A stretch of DNA of 64,000 nucleotides from Betaproteobacteria bacterium. Its GTDB lineage: Bacteria > Pseudomonadota > Gammaproteobacteria > Burkholderiales > Ga0077523. Location of the stretch: NCBI GenBank assembly GCA_016125475.1, contig WGLR01000003.1:302577-366576 (forward strand), read 5' to 3'. A program made the position numbers and the translations under genes. Below the pieces are notes generated by a model. It had not been told where the DNA came from, searched no databases, and saw only the letters and a program-made list of their open reading frames with translations. This document shows, piece after piece, positions 52,385 to 64,000 of the stretch (position 1 is the first letter of the stretch; every line of letters begins with the position of its first letter).

Positions 52385-52804
52385 TCGGACACCGTCCCAA
52401 ACGTCATACGTTGTAGATTTTTGTCGAAACATTTGGGGCATTCTGCGCCCGAGATTCGACGTGACGTGCCGTCTTTCCTGATTCAATACAATTGCCTGCA
52501 AGCTCCCGTCGCATGACAAGCAGCTATCGCGCCAATTCTTCCCGGGTGTGAGAAACTTGCTACTGTCATGTGCTGGCACTACACTTTTCCCCGGTAGTGG
52601 CTCCCCTGTGGCGGGATTGTGTCGGGCTGGCCGTAAATGCAGAAAAAAGGAATTGTGCCGGTGCGCCGAGTTGGTATTTCCGAGATCGGGTATTCCCACA
52701 GGTTTTACGGCGTCGGGGTGTGGAGAGCCATTTCCTGAACGAATACGAGACAAGACGACGACATCGTCGGACAAAACTGGCACGAGACACTTTGGAGATT
52801 AGCG
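52385..52804. other. 420-base AT-richer gene-free leader region
   Basis: No gene is supported. The stretch is notably less G+C-rich than its surroundings, with TTCAATACAATTG and AGAAAAAAGGAATTG-like runs, and it precedes the haem-oxygenase-like gene, whose GGAG lies at 52795-52798. It may hold a long leader, a small RNA or promoter elements. CGACGA and TCGTCG (about 52756-52769) form a small hairpin. I cannot say more. Confidence 0.4.
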
Positions 52805-53653
52805 ATGGGAATGGGATATGAGTTGTCGCCACATCCGCAGTGGGTGGAATCCCTGCAGGAGTTCATCAAGCCGTACTGGGACGAGTTGCTGAACAGCGAG
52901 TGGGCCGAGGCCGTCTCCAGCGGCCGGATGACGGTGCCCGAAATGCGCGGATGGATCCTCCAGCTCTATCCGTTCATCCACGCGTTTCCCAAGTTTCTCG
53001 CCGAAGCGCTCATCAAGGTCGAGGACGAGTACGCGCGTTCCTATTTCATCGACAACATCCGGGTCGAGAAGGCGCACGCGGAGCACTGGATCTGGATGGG
53101 GCAGGGCTTCGGGCTCGACAAGCAGGAGATGCTCGACGTCGCCGAGGGCAACAAGCAGGTGCTTCGCGACGTGCAGTCCCTCACCGACTGGCTCTGGTAC
53201 ATCAACACGAAGGGCAGTCTCGCGGAAGCCGTCGCGGCAACGAGCTTTGCGATCGAGGGGGTGACCGGCGACCTCTCGCGCAGGATTCTCCCGGGTTTCG
53301 AATCCTATCGTGACCGCGAAGGTGTCGACATGGGGCCCAAGACGTACAAGTGGATGCGCGAACATGCGAAGTACGACGACGAGCATCCGAAGATCGCCCT
53401 GGAGGTCGTCAAGCGTTACGCGGGTGCCGAGCGCATGCAGGCGAGAGTGATGATGGCTGCGAAGCGCAGCCTCCAGTTGCTCAACCTGGCGCTCCACACG
53501 TCGTACAAGGCCTACGCGGCCACGCAGGACGACGGACAGGTGGAAGGGGATCGCCGCAGCAGCGCCGACCGTCGCCAGCAGCAGCTCGCACTCGCTTTCC
53601 CGGATCGTCGCTTCGGCGATCGCCGCGGTCGCGCGCTCCAGGCCGTGGCCTGA
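52805..53653 (+). CDS. Haem-oxygenase-like diiron (TenA/PqqC-type) redox protein with DRR tail
   Basis: A 282-residue protein of the haem-oxygenase-like diiron family (TenA/PqqC/CADD relatives). Helical core with metal-ligand candidates in VEKAHAEHWIWM (about 84-95) and YDDEHPKIALEVV (about 190-202), plus the aromatic YPFIHAFPKFLAEAL lead. CADD-like relatives make p-aminobenzoate; others oxidise amines, fatty acids or cofactors. The last 40 residues are not part of the fold and repeat DRR (SADRRQ, PDRRFGDRRGR). A strong intrinsic terminator follows. The 420-base AT-rich stretch upstream suggests its own regulation. Confidence 0.82.
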   Translation: MGMGYELSPHPQWVESLQEFIKPYWDELLNSEWAEAVSSGRMTVPEMRGWILQLYPFIHAFPKFLAEALIKVEDEYARSYFIDNIRVEKAHAEHWIWMGQGFGLDKQEMLDVAEGNKQVLRDVQSLTDWLWYINTKGSLAEAVAATSFAIEGVTGDLSRRILPGFESYRDREGVDMGPKTYKWMREHAKYDDEHPKIALEVVKRYAGAERMQARVMMAAKRSLQLLNLALHTSYKAYAATQDDGQVEGDRRSSADRRQQQLALAFPDRRFGDRRGRALQAVA

Positions 53654-53676
53654 TCCACGCGTCAGGACCTGGAAGC

Positions 53677-53712
53677 AAAAAGCCCCGTGCGAATGCACGG
53701 GGCTTTTTTTTC
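53677..53712. terminator. Bidirectional intrinsic terminator
   Basis: A-run, AGCCCCGTGC (53681-53690), loop GAAT, GCACGGGGCT (53695-53704) and a T-run (53705-53711). The 10-bp stem with T-runs in both directions serves the haem-oxygenase-like gene on the plus strand and the pyrophosphatase gene on the minus strand, whose stop is at 53751. It is the only textbook intrinsic terminator I see in the window. Confidence 0.9.
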
Positions 53713-53750
53713 ACCCTGAACCGGGGGCCCGGTCGGGCCCCGCCGGTTTC

Positions 53751-56183
<2,433 letters not shown>

Positions 56184-56434
56184 GAGTCCCCCAAAAAGAG
56201 AAAAGTGACCTGAATGGCTGAGAGTCGTTGCTTTTGCGCAGGCCGGGCAAGCCGGCAGGTGCCGCGAGGCAACCCCCCGGTGACCGCGCGATCCGGATCG
56301 TCTTCGGAACGCGTGCCGCATCCGCTGCCGCAAGTCACTGGACCTGCCGCCGGCCCCTCGCCGCCGGCAACCAGCCACGCACGCCCCTCGTGAAGGCGCC
56401 CGTGTGGTGGCAACAGATTAACTGGCGATTTTAA

Positions 56435-57751
56435 CTATGTTTTTTTACTGAGGGCAACCTGTTGTCGTTCGCCGTGCGGATCCCACGGCGGCAGCTTCTT
56501 CCGCGCCGTGACGGCGCGGAGTCGCGCGTGCACGGGCAGTCCGTCCCGAAACGGGACGTCCGTCTCGCCCTGGATGAGCGGCAGCAGGTACGCGCGGGCA
56601 CGGGCGCTGATGTGATACCCGGAATCCGTGATGAAATCCCGCGGCAGGCATTTCTCCCGGGTGGCGATGCCCGCCAGGTCCGCGACGCCGAGCTGCCAGC
56701 GGTAAGGGTGATCCGAAATGCGCTCGATCACGGGCATCACGGCGGTGCGACCGGCGAGTGCGAGTCGCACCGCCTCGCGCCCCACGGCCTCGGCGTGTGC
56801 GAGGTCCGTCGCGGACGCGATGTGCCGCGCGGAGCGCTGAAGGTAGTCCGCCGTGGCCCAGTGGCACTTGAGGCCCAGCCTCCCGTGAACGAGCCGTGCG
56901 AGCACGGGCGCAACGCCGCCGAGCTGTTCGTTGCGACCCGCGATGGTCGCCGGGATCTCGGCGATGAAACGGCCGTCGGGCGTGCGCAGGCCTTCCGAGA
57001 CACCGATCACGCAGTACCCGTGTCGTGCCACGGTGTCGCTGACGCGCCGGAGGAATTCCTCTTCCTCGAATGGCCGCTCCGCGAACAGGAGCAGGTGAGG
57101 GGGATGGTTGTGGCTGTCTGCCGCGAGCCCCATCGCGGCCACCATCCAGCCGGCGTGCCGACCCATGGCCTCGAGCACGAACACGCGCGTGGAGGTGGCC
57201 GTCATGGACGCGACATCGGCCGCCGCCTCGCGCATGCTCACCGCGAGGTACTTGGCCGCGGAGCCGAAGCCGGGCGAGCAGTCCGTGTCCAGGATGTCGT
57301 TGTCGATCGTCTTCGGAACGTGGATGCAGGCCAGCGGGTGGCCGAACACCTCGGGAATTCGCGACAGCTGCAGCGTCGTGTCGGCCGAGCCGTTGCCGCC
57401 GTTGTAGAAGACGTAGCCGATGTCGTGGGCGCGGAAGACGTCGACCAGACGCTCGTAGACCGCGTGGTCTTCCAGGCCTGCCCGGCCGATCCGGAAGCGC
57501 GCCGAGCCGAAGGCGCCGCCGGGCGTATGGCGCAGCGCGCGGAGAGTTTCCTCCGACTCCAGGGAGGTGTCGATCAGTGCCTCGTCGAGGGCACCGAGAA
57601 TGCCCGACCGCCCCGCGAAGACCTTGCCGATGCGGTCATCGTTTGCCCGGCATGTCTCGATCAGGGCGGCTGCGGTCGCGTTGAGGACGGCCGTGACACC
57701 ACCCGCCTGTGCGTAGAAGGCGTTGCGGCGTTGCGGCGGCCGTCCGTTCAT
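56435..57751 (-). CDS. PPi-type 6-phosphofructokinase
   Basis: A 438-residue phosphofructokinase of the long PPi-dependent type. The substrate motif is PKTIDND with Lys147, typical of PPi use (ATP enzymes have PGTIDND). The other selector, normally GGDD in PPi enzymes, reads GGNGS (Asn120-Gly121), so the donor choice is ambiguous. Other marks: AQAGGVTAVLNATAA, GFGSAAKY, MGRHAGWMVAA. It converts fructose 6-phosphate and PPi to the bisphosphate, reversibly. The pyrophosphatase gene is 251 bases downstream, and adk is 68 bases upstream on the same strand. The 251-base gap after it is a plausible hppA promoter zone and shows no gene. Confidence 0.9.
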   Translation of the reverse strand: MNGRPPQRRNAFYAQAGGVTAVLNATAAALIETCRANDDRIGKVFAGRSGILGALDEALIDTSLESEETLRALRHTPGGAFGSARFRIGRAGLEDHAVYERLVDVFRAHDIGYVFYNGGNGSADTTLQLSRIPEVFGHPLACIHVPKTIDNDILDTDCSPGFGSAAKYLAVSMREAAADVASMTATSTRVFVLEAMGRHAGWMVAAMGLAADSHNHPPHLLLFAERPFEEEEFLRRVSDTVARHGYCVIGVSEGLRTPDGRFIAEIPATIAGRNEQLGGVAPVLARLVHGRLGLKCHWATADYLQRSARHIASATDLAHAEAVGREAVRLALAGRTAVMPVIERISDHPYRWQLGVADLAGIATREKCLPRDFITDSGYHISARARAYLLPLIQGETDVPFRDGLPVHARLRAVTARKKLPPWDPHGERQQVALSKKT

Positions 57752-57819
57752 GGAGGGCGTCCGGCGGGACGAGGATCGCGAGGGGGCGGGTCGGTGGGTG
57801 ACGGGTCTTCCGTGGCGGG

Positions 57820-59371
<1,552 letters not shown>

Positions 59372-59432
59372 GGGCGGTGTGGGAGGAGCGGCCAGGCTCA
59401 CGGGGCTGCGGCCCGGACGCCGTGCGAAGGTC

Positions 59433-59636
59433 TCAGCGCTTCTTGCGCCACGCGTCGACTTCGTCGATCGTGAGCTTTCGCGCCTCGTCCTCGATCATGA
59501 CGGGAATGTCGTCGCGGACCGGGTACGCGAGCGCGCTCTCCACCGAGATGAGTTCGTCGTGATCCCGATCGTAGATGAGCGGGGCCTTGGTCAGCGGGTC
59601 GACCAGGATGTCCAGCAGTTTTCCGTCCAGTGCCAT
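59433..59636 (-). CDS. Trm112-family small protein lacking zinc cysteines
   Basis: A 67-residue Trm112/YcaR-like protein between lpxK and kdsB, its usual place. It keeps the family frame ([39 protein letters not shown]). However the positions that hold zinc Cys in most homologues (LVCPxCK...LIC) are Asp, Thr and Ser here, so no zinc ribbon can form. It may still act as a small partner protein for methyltransferases or the lipid A enzymes. The start ATG is at 59634-59636. Confidence 0.88.
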   Translation of the reverse strand: MALDGKLLDILVDPLTKAPLIYDRDHDELISVESALAYPVRDDIPVMIEDEARKLTIDEVDAWRKKR

Positions 59637-59694
59637 GCGAATCTCCAGAGGCGCCGACGCGGGCGAAGGCGGGCAGTCGGCTCCTCGGCGGATT

Positions 59695-60723
59695 CTAGCC
59701 GGTAATCCGGCCGTGCTGCTGCGCCCGGCGACCCTCGCCGGGCGACGCGTCGAGGCGGTCCAGGACCAGCGCCAGCAGGCCATCGTCCACGACGGCTTCG
59801 ACGGGGACGTACCACCAGTCCTCCTGTGCGAACGCGAAACACTTCACGGCGTCCTTCTCGGTCATGATCACGGGGATGTCGTCACCGAAGTCCAGGTCGG
59901 CCGGCGTGTAGGCGTGGTGGTCCGGGAACGCATGTTCGATGACATTGATTCCCGCGTCACGAAGCGCGCCGAAGAAGCGCTCGGGGTGCCCGATTCCGGC
60001 GACCGCGTGTATCGGGCGCCCCGACTTTCCCCGGAGTGGCTTGCTGCGGTGACGTTCCACCATGTTCACGATGGTGTTGCCGGCCAGGCGCATCGCATAA
60101 CCCTCGGGCAGGCGGCGCCGCGCGGTACCGTTGATCACGATCGCGTCCACGTCGTCGAGACGGGTCACGGGCTCGCGCAGCGGCCCGGCGGGCAGGGGAA
60201 GTCCGTTGCCGAAGCCGCGCGCGCCGTCGATCACCGCGATCTCCAGTGACCGGGCGAGCCGGTAGTGCTGCATGCCGTCGTCGCTGATGACACAGTCGCA
60301 GTCCGGATGGGCCGCGAGCGCGGCGTGCACGACGGCGGGTCGGTCTGCCCCGCGCCACACGGGGCAACCCGTTCGCCGTGCGAGCAGGACAGCTTCGTCA
60401 CCGAGGGATGCCGGATCGCTGTCGGGCTTCACCTCCGAGATCGCGTTGCACGTGCCGCCGTAGCCTCGCGTGATCACGAGCGGACGGAAGCCGCGTTCAG
60501 CGAGACGATGCGCGAGCCACGCAACCAGCGGCGTCTTGCCGGTGCCCCCCGCCGATATGTTGCCCACCACGATCACCGGACGCGCGACCGCGACCGGGCG
60601 CAGCACGCCGAGCCGATAAAGGGACCTGCGCGCTGCTGCGATCGTCGCGAACAGCGCGGAGAGGGGCAGCAGGAGTACGGTGAACCAGCTGAAACGGTCC
60701 CAGTGCGACGTGATCGGATTCAA
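59695..60723 (-). CDS. lpxK: Tetraacyldisaccharide 4'-kinase
   Basis: A 342-residue LpxK, which phosphorylates the lipid A disaccharide at the inner membrane. N-terminal hydrophobic helix ([15 protein letters not shown]), P-loop [19 protein letters not shown] (about 52-70), [40 protein letters not shown] and [14 protein letters not shown] all fit. The start is a TTG (60721-60723). It heads the lipid A/KDO run lpxK - Trm112 - kdsB - adk. No exbBD or msbA gene precedes it here; instead a regulator remnant lies upstream. Confidence 0.93.
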   Translation of the reverse strand: MNPITSHWDRFSWFTVLLLPLSALFATIAAARRSLYRLGVLRPVAVARPVIVVGNISAGGTGKTPLVAWLAHRLAERGFRPLVITRGYGGTCNAISEVKPDSDPASLGDEAVLLARRTGCPVWRGADRPAVVHAALAAHPDCDCVISDDGMQHYRLARSLEIAVIDGARGFGNGLPLPAGPLREPVTRLDDVDAIVINGTARRRLPEGYAMRLAGNTIVNMVERHRSKPLRGKSGRPIHAVAGIGHPERFFGALRDAGINVIEHAFPDHHAYTPADLDFGDDIPVIMTEKDAVKCFAFAQEDWWYVPVEAVVDDGLLALVLDRLDASPGEGRRAQQHGRITG

Positions 60724-60807
60724 CGCGAGACAAGCCAGGTGAGGATGGCCCCATCATAAACGACACGCTGCGGCTCACGCTGTCGCGTGCCAGCCTGGCA
60801 CGAGTGC

Positions 60808-60972
60808 TCACGGCATGAGCCACTGCTCGCCGGCGCCGGGGGGTGATTCGATCCAGGTGACGGGCCGCGTGCGCGAGCTGTCGTCGAGCACGTGGAACAG
60901 ACGCTCGCGCGCAATCACGTCGTGGAGTTTCGGTCGCGTGAGCTTCGCGAGCTGCGGGAGTCCGGTCGTCAT
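60808..60972 (-). pseudogene. 54-codon remnant of a MalT/BTAD-type regulator N-terminus
   Basis: On the minus strand an ATG at 60972 opens 54 codons ending in TGA at 60808. The product reads MTTGLPQLAKLTRPKLHDV, then IARERLFHVLDD, RPVTWIESPPGAGEQW. This is the usual opening of STAND/MalT-type ATP-dependent regulators: basic KLTRP lead, RERLF..LD and a Walker A region (PPGAGK in intact proteins) that is broken here as PPGAGEQ before the stop. It sits 48 bases behind the stop of a full regulator of that kind. It is most simply the leftover of a tandem paralogue. The flanks 60724-60807 and 60973-61020 hold no gene. Confidence 0.65.
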
Positions 60973-61020
60973 GTCGTCACTCCGGATCTGGAACGTCTGC
61001 CGGGATCGTGGGCTTCCCCC

Positions 61021-64000
61021 TCAGCGTGTCCGCTTCGAAGGGGCCTCGGGCGTCTCGGCGGAATCGGCAGCGAGCGCACTTGCATAAAGTCTCCTCAGAC
61101 CGTCGGAGGTTCTGATGTCTCCGCCGGTGCTCCGGTGCTTCTCCAGATGTCGTTCGTGTACGTCGAGTGCGGCGTGGGGACGATGGTCCTCGAGATGCAC
61201 GCGCATGAGCACTTCCGCGAGGTGTGTCGATCCGGGAAAGCGCCTGAACGCGCGTTCGGCAAGTTCGACGAAGCGCTCGCGCGGACACTCGTGTTCGAGA
61301 GGCAGCATCAGGTCGAGGACCTTGCGCTCGACATCGGCAGCCAGACGCGTGCGGGCCTGCGCGTAGGACACGAGATCGTCCTCGTCCTCGAGCAACTCGC
61401 CCTGGTAGAGATCGAGCGCGCGGTCGACTTCACGCTGTGCACCGGCAGCGTCGGCGGCTCCGGAGTCTGCGACGGCTGCGCGCAGGGCGTGCACGTCGAC
61501 CCAGCACACGGCGGGATTCAGCGAAACATGACCGTCGTTCACGAGCACCGCATCCACGGACCCCAGGAGGCGTCTCAGGCGGTGCAGTGCGACCCGAAAC
61601 GCGTCGAACGCTGCGTCGGCTTCCTCCGCGGACCAGAGCAGGTCGACGAGATTCGTGTCACGGATGCCGGGCCCGTGATCCGCTGCAAGCAGTTTCAGCA
61701 GCGCGAGCGGCTTGCGCGGGACCTTGCCCTGGAACGAGAGTGTCCTGCCGTCGACTTCGATCTCGAAATGTCCGAGCACGCGAACCCTTACGGGCCAGGG
61801 CCAGCGGGCGGATGCGCCGGGCGGCGGTGCAAGCGAATAGGTTCGTATGTATTCCAGTACACGCGGCACTTCGATGTCGCGGCTCAGCGCGGCGTCGGCC
61901 AGGCGGGACGCCCACGCGCGACACCAGGAGAGCATGTGACCGTACTGATCGAGAAGGCCGCGATCCCGCGCGAAGACGCGCGCAAGTGCGTAGCGGATCC
62001 CGGTCTCATCCCCTCCGCGCAGTGCCATGACCGCGTCGCCCGCGTCCAGAGCCCATTCGTAGAACCGCATGTTGCGTCGCGAAGAGTATTGCCGGTGCCT
62101 CGCTTTCCAGAGGTCCGCGTCCGGGCGGTCGAGCTCGACCGTGGCCCAGACCATGTCCGAAAGGCCGACGAGTATGTGGGGAATGGATCCGGCCGTCTCG
62201 TAGAGTTCCGCAGCCTGGGGGCCGAACCGGAGTGTCCGCTCGGGGTCACCGGTGAACATTCCCTCGTACGCCTTCATGTTCACGATCGATGCGGCTTCGT
62301 AGGGTTGCTCGCGCAGGAAGATGTCGTCGAAGCGCGCGATGCGGTTTCGCCCCGACACGAGGTCGCCATGGTCCATGTCGTAGAAGAACCCGATGATGCA
62401 CGCGAAGCGCTCCGCGAGATGGAAACCTTCGTCCCGTGCGATCCTGTGCATTTCCCGGACAGCCTCGTCGCCGACCGAGGAGTCGCTCGAACACGCTGCG
62501 TACCAGCACAGTACGGCCCATGCGAATACACGGCGGAAGATGGTCATGGAGGGTTCGAGCAGCAATGGCACGAGGCGCCTTGCAGCACGACACGAGAGTT
62601 CGAGCTGACCCGTGAACGCTCCGTGCAGCGTGAGATGCGTGGCCGCACTGACGCGCAGGTTGAGGTCGGCTCCGGTGTCCAGAAGTTCCATGGCGCGTCG
62701 GGCACACCGCTCGATGCCCGGATGGTCGGGCATGCGGTACGTGGTAGCGATCAGCAGTGCGGACTGGGCCCGTAGCTCTTCGTCGAGACTCCTGAACGTG
62801 AAGCCCGGGTCGAGGATTCGTTCGAGTACGGGTATCCACGGATCGATCGGCATGAAGTCCGCATACTCGAGGAACAGTGTCTCGACGATGCCCGCGCCGG
62901 CCTGGATCTGGCAGGCGAGATCCCCGAGCGCGAGCGCCCGACGATGGGCACGCGCGAGTACGTCTCGAGCGTGAGCGGGATCGACGCCGGCCTGGGCGGT
63001 CCCGAGCCAGTACAGTAGCCAGGGGTTCGCGTGCACGTGTGAGGCAGGCAGCCCGTGGATCCAGTCGACCACGACCTTCCAGCGGCCCTGCGCGAGCAGG
63101 GCCGAGGCTTCGGCGAGGACCAGCGCCTCCGCGCCGGCCTCGTCTCCGCCTGCCAGGAACAACGGCATCGCTGCGTCAGCCTGCCCGCGTCGGGCGAGCA
63201 GGCGTGCCACCTGGCGGGCCATCGAACCGAAGTGCTGGGGCGAGAGATCGCGCCGCGCACGCTCCTGCAGGAATGCGCGGAACAGCGCGTGGAACTGGTA
63301 GGCGGCTTCCTCGCGTCCCCGGCGCCGATCGGTGAACAGGTGGCGCTTGTAGAGATATTCGAGCAGACGGACCGCGTCCTCGGTGCCGGTGATCTCGCGC
63401 GCGAGCGCTTCGCTCACGCTCTGCGGGAAGCTCAGCTGCATGAGCAGGCGGCGGTCGGTCTCGGAGGCGCGGTCGAACATCTGTCCGGCGAAGTACGCGA
63501 AGACGTGCTGCAGCGATTCGGGATCGTCGCCACCGGCCAGGCTGCCGCCGCGACGCAGCTGCTCGGCCAGCAGCACCAGCCCCACGGCCCAGCCCCCGGC
63601 CTGCTCGCGGAGCGCCTCGATCGCGGCAGGCTCGACTTCCAGACGTGCGGCGTCGATCAGCTCGGTGGTTTCCTCGGGCGTGAACCTGAGCGCTTCCCAG
63701 TCGATGACGGTCACCGCGCGGTTGGCGTTGAGCCGCGCGTAGTGCGGAGGCGTGCCGGCGCGGCTGACGACCATGAGATGAATGCCATCGGGCACTTCGT
63801 CGATGCCTGCGACGAGGGCCTCGTGCATCGCGGCGTTGTCGGCGGCTTCCTGGAAGTTGTCGAAGACGACGACGCTGCCGGCGGGAAGGCGGGAGAACAG
63901 TTCGCGGAAGAATCGGCGGGAGAAGCCCGGGACGTCACCGAGCAGCTCGGGGGTGAGCAGGGGCAGGGGCGGAGGTCGTCGCTTGCGACGGGAGGGCAGG
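61021..64000 (-). CDS. MalT-like STAND regulator with C-terminal BTAD/winged-helix region, partial
   Basis: A large regulator open to the right edge of the window, with about 993 codons visible; its N-terminus and Walker A are beyond 64000. The visible part starts with the NTPase region (RRPPPLPLLTPELLGDVPG, VVVFDNFQEAADNAAM: Walker B-like strand), then winged-helix and helical repeats (FTPEETTELIDAARL, QMFDRASETDRRLLMQLSFPQ), a long TPR-rich middle, and near residues -250 to the end an OmpR/SARP-like DNA-binding domain (VRVLGHFEIEVDGRTLSFQG, LLWSAEEADAAFDAFRVALHRLRRLL) and BTAD (DRALDLYQGELLED, FRRFPGSTHLAEVLMRVHLED). Such proteins activate distant genes in response to a ligand. A remnant of a paralogue follows. 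Confidence 0.88.
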   Translation of the reverse strand, partial: LPSRRKRRPPPLPLLTPELLGDVPGFSRRFFRELFSRLPAGSVVVFDNFQEAADNAAMHEALVAGIDEVPDGIHLMVVSRAGTPPHYARLNANRAVTVIDWEALRFTPEETTELIDAARLEVEPAAIEALREQAGGWAVGLVLLAEQLRRGGSLAGGDDPESLQHVFAYFAGQMFDRASETDRRLLMQLSFPQSVSEALAREITGTEDAVRLLEYLYKRHLFTDRRRGREEAAYQFHALFRAFLQERARRDLSPQHFGSMARQVARLLARRGQADAAMPLFLAGGDEAGAEALVLAEASALLAQGRWKVVVDWIHGLPASHVHANPWLLYWLGTAQAGVDPAHARDVLARAHRRALALGDLACQIQAGAGIVETLFLEYADFMPIDPWIPVLERILDPGFTFRSLDEELRAQSALLIATTYRMPDHPGIERCARRAMELLDTGADLNLRVSAATHLTLHGAFTGQLELSCRAARRLVPLLLEPSMTIFRRVFAWAVLCWYAACSSDSSVGDEAVREMHRIARDEGFHLAERFACIIGFFYDMDHGDLVSGRNRIARFDDIFLREQPYEAASIVNMKAYEGMFTGDPERTLRFGPQAAELYETAGSIPHILVGLSDMVWATVELDRPDADLWKARHRQYSSRRNMRFYEWALDAGDAVMALRGGDETGIRYALARVFARDRGLLDQYGHMLSWCRAWASRLADAALSRDIEVPRVLEYIRTYSLAPPPGASARWPWPVRVRVLGHFEIEVDGRTLSFQGKVPRKPLALLKLLAADHGPGIRDTNLVDLLWSAEEADAAFDAFRVALHRLRRLLGSVDAVLVNDGHVSLNPAVCWVDVHALRAAVADSGAADAAGAQREVDRALDLYQGELLEDEDDLVSYAQARTRLAADVERKVLDLMLPLEHECPRERFVELAERAFRRFPGSTHLAEVLMRVHLEDHRPHAALDVHERHLEKHRSTGGDIRTSDGLRRLYASALAADSAETPEAPSKRTR

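Overview
The window looks like chromosome of a high-GC Betaproteobacterium (inferred). Support comes from dense, very G+C-rich coding, frequent GTG/TTG starts, the gene order lpxK - Trm112 - kdsB - adk, a proton-pumping pyrophosphatase next to a PPi-type phosphofructokinase, a PEP-CTERM protein and a membrane-anchored TAXI binding protein. I see no rRNA, tRNA, CRISPR array, insertion sequence or prophage. About fifty protein genes are supported.

Layout. 1-4652: iron alcohol dehydrogenase, cupin and an orphan CHASE-PAS histidine kinase. 4983-11122: a Tat-exported acetamidase/formamidase converging on a Liv-type ABC operon (livK, fused livH-livM, livG, livF), probably an amide use module. 11420-13947: a bufferin-like RiPP (peptide metallophore) locus, with two six-cysteine CKGQ precursors flanking a DUF692/MNIO oxidase and a DUF2063 partner; both precursors carry the same ECF-sigma-like promoter. 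14282-21467: DsbA/FrnE-like oxidoreductase, PLP dehydratase, LCM-type methyltransferase and a heavy-metal RND pair, so bufferins and metal efflux sit together. 22817-26532: ethanolamine ammonia-lyase (eutBC) behind a glycerol-kinase-like protein that has lost catalytic residues. 27133-30362: DUF1800, DUF1501 and PEP-CTERM export genes. 30442-36052: an acyl-CoA catabolism set (SDR, ACAD10/11-type phosphotransferase, quinone oxidoreductase, GST, acyl-CoA ligase). 36179-45166: a HELLH membrane protein, SIMPL protein, IlvD/Edd dehydratase, TAXI binding protein, DUF924, gamma-carbonic anhydrase, class I aldolase, a six-Cys secreted protein, and an overlapping VOC/TetR pair. 45189-48692: an orphan binding protein, type III glutamine synthetase-like ligase and MetX-like hydrolase. 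49544-53653: a GGDEF-EAL protein and a haem-oxygenase-like diiron protein. 53751-60723 (minus strand): lpxK, Trm112, kdsB, adk, PPi-type pfk and an H+-pyrophosphatase with an OmpA-like C-terminus. 60808-64000: a MalT/BTAD-type regulator running off the right edge, followed by a 54-codon remnant of a paralogue's N-terminus.

How parts may work together (inference). The bufferin, thiol oxidoreductase and RND genes suggest an envelope metal-handling island. The pyrophosphatase, PPi-type phosphofructokinase and aldolase suggest PPi-linked glycolysis, with kdsB as a local PPi source. The strongest leads are the two-precursor bufferin locus with its shared ECF-like promoter, the degenerate FGGY kinase in the place where a EutA reactivase might be expected, the pyrophosphatase-OmpA fusion, and the regulator remnant.
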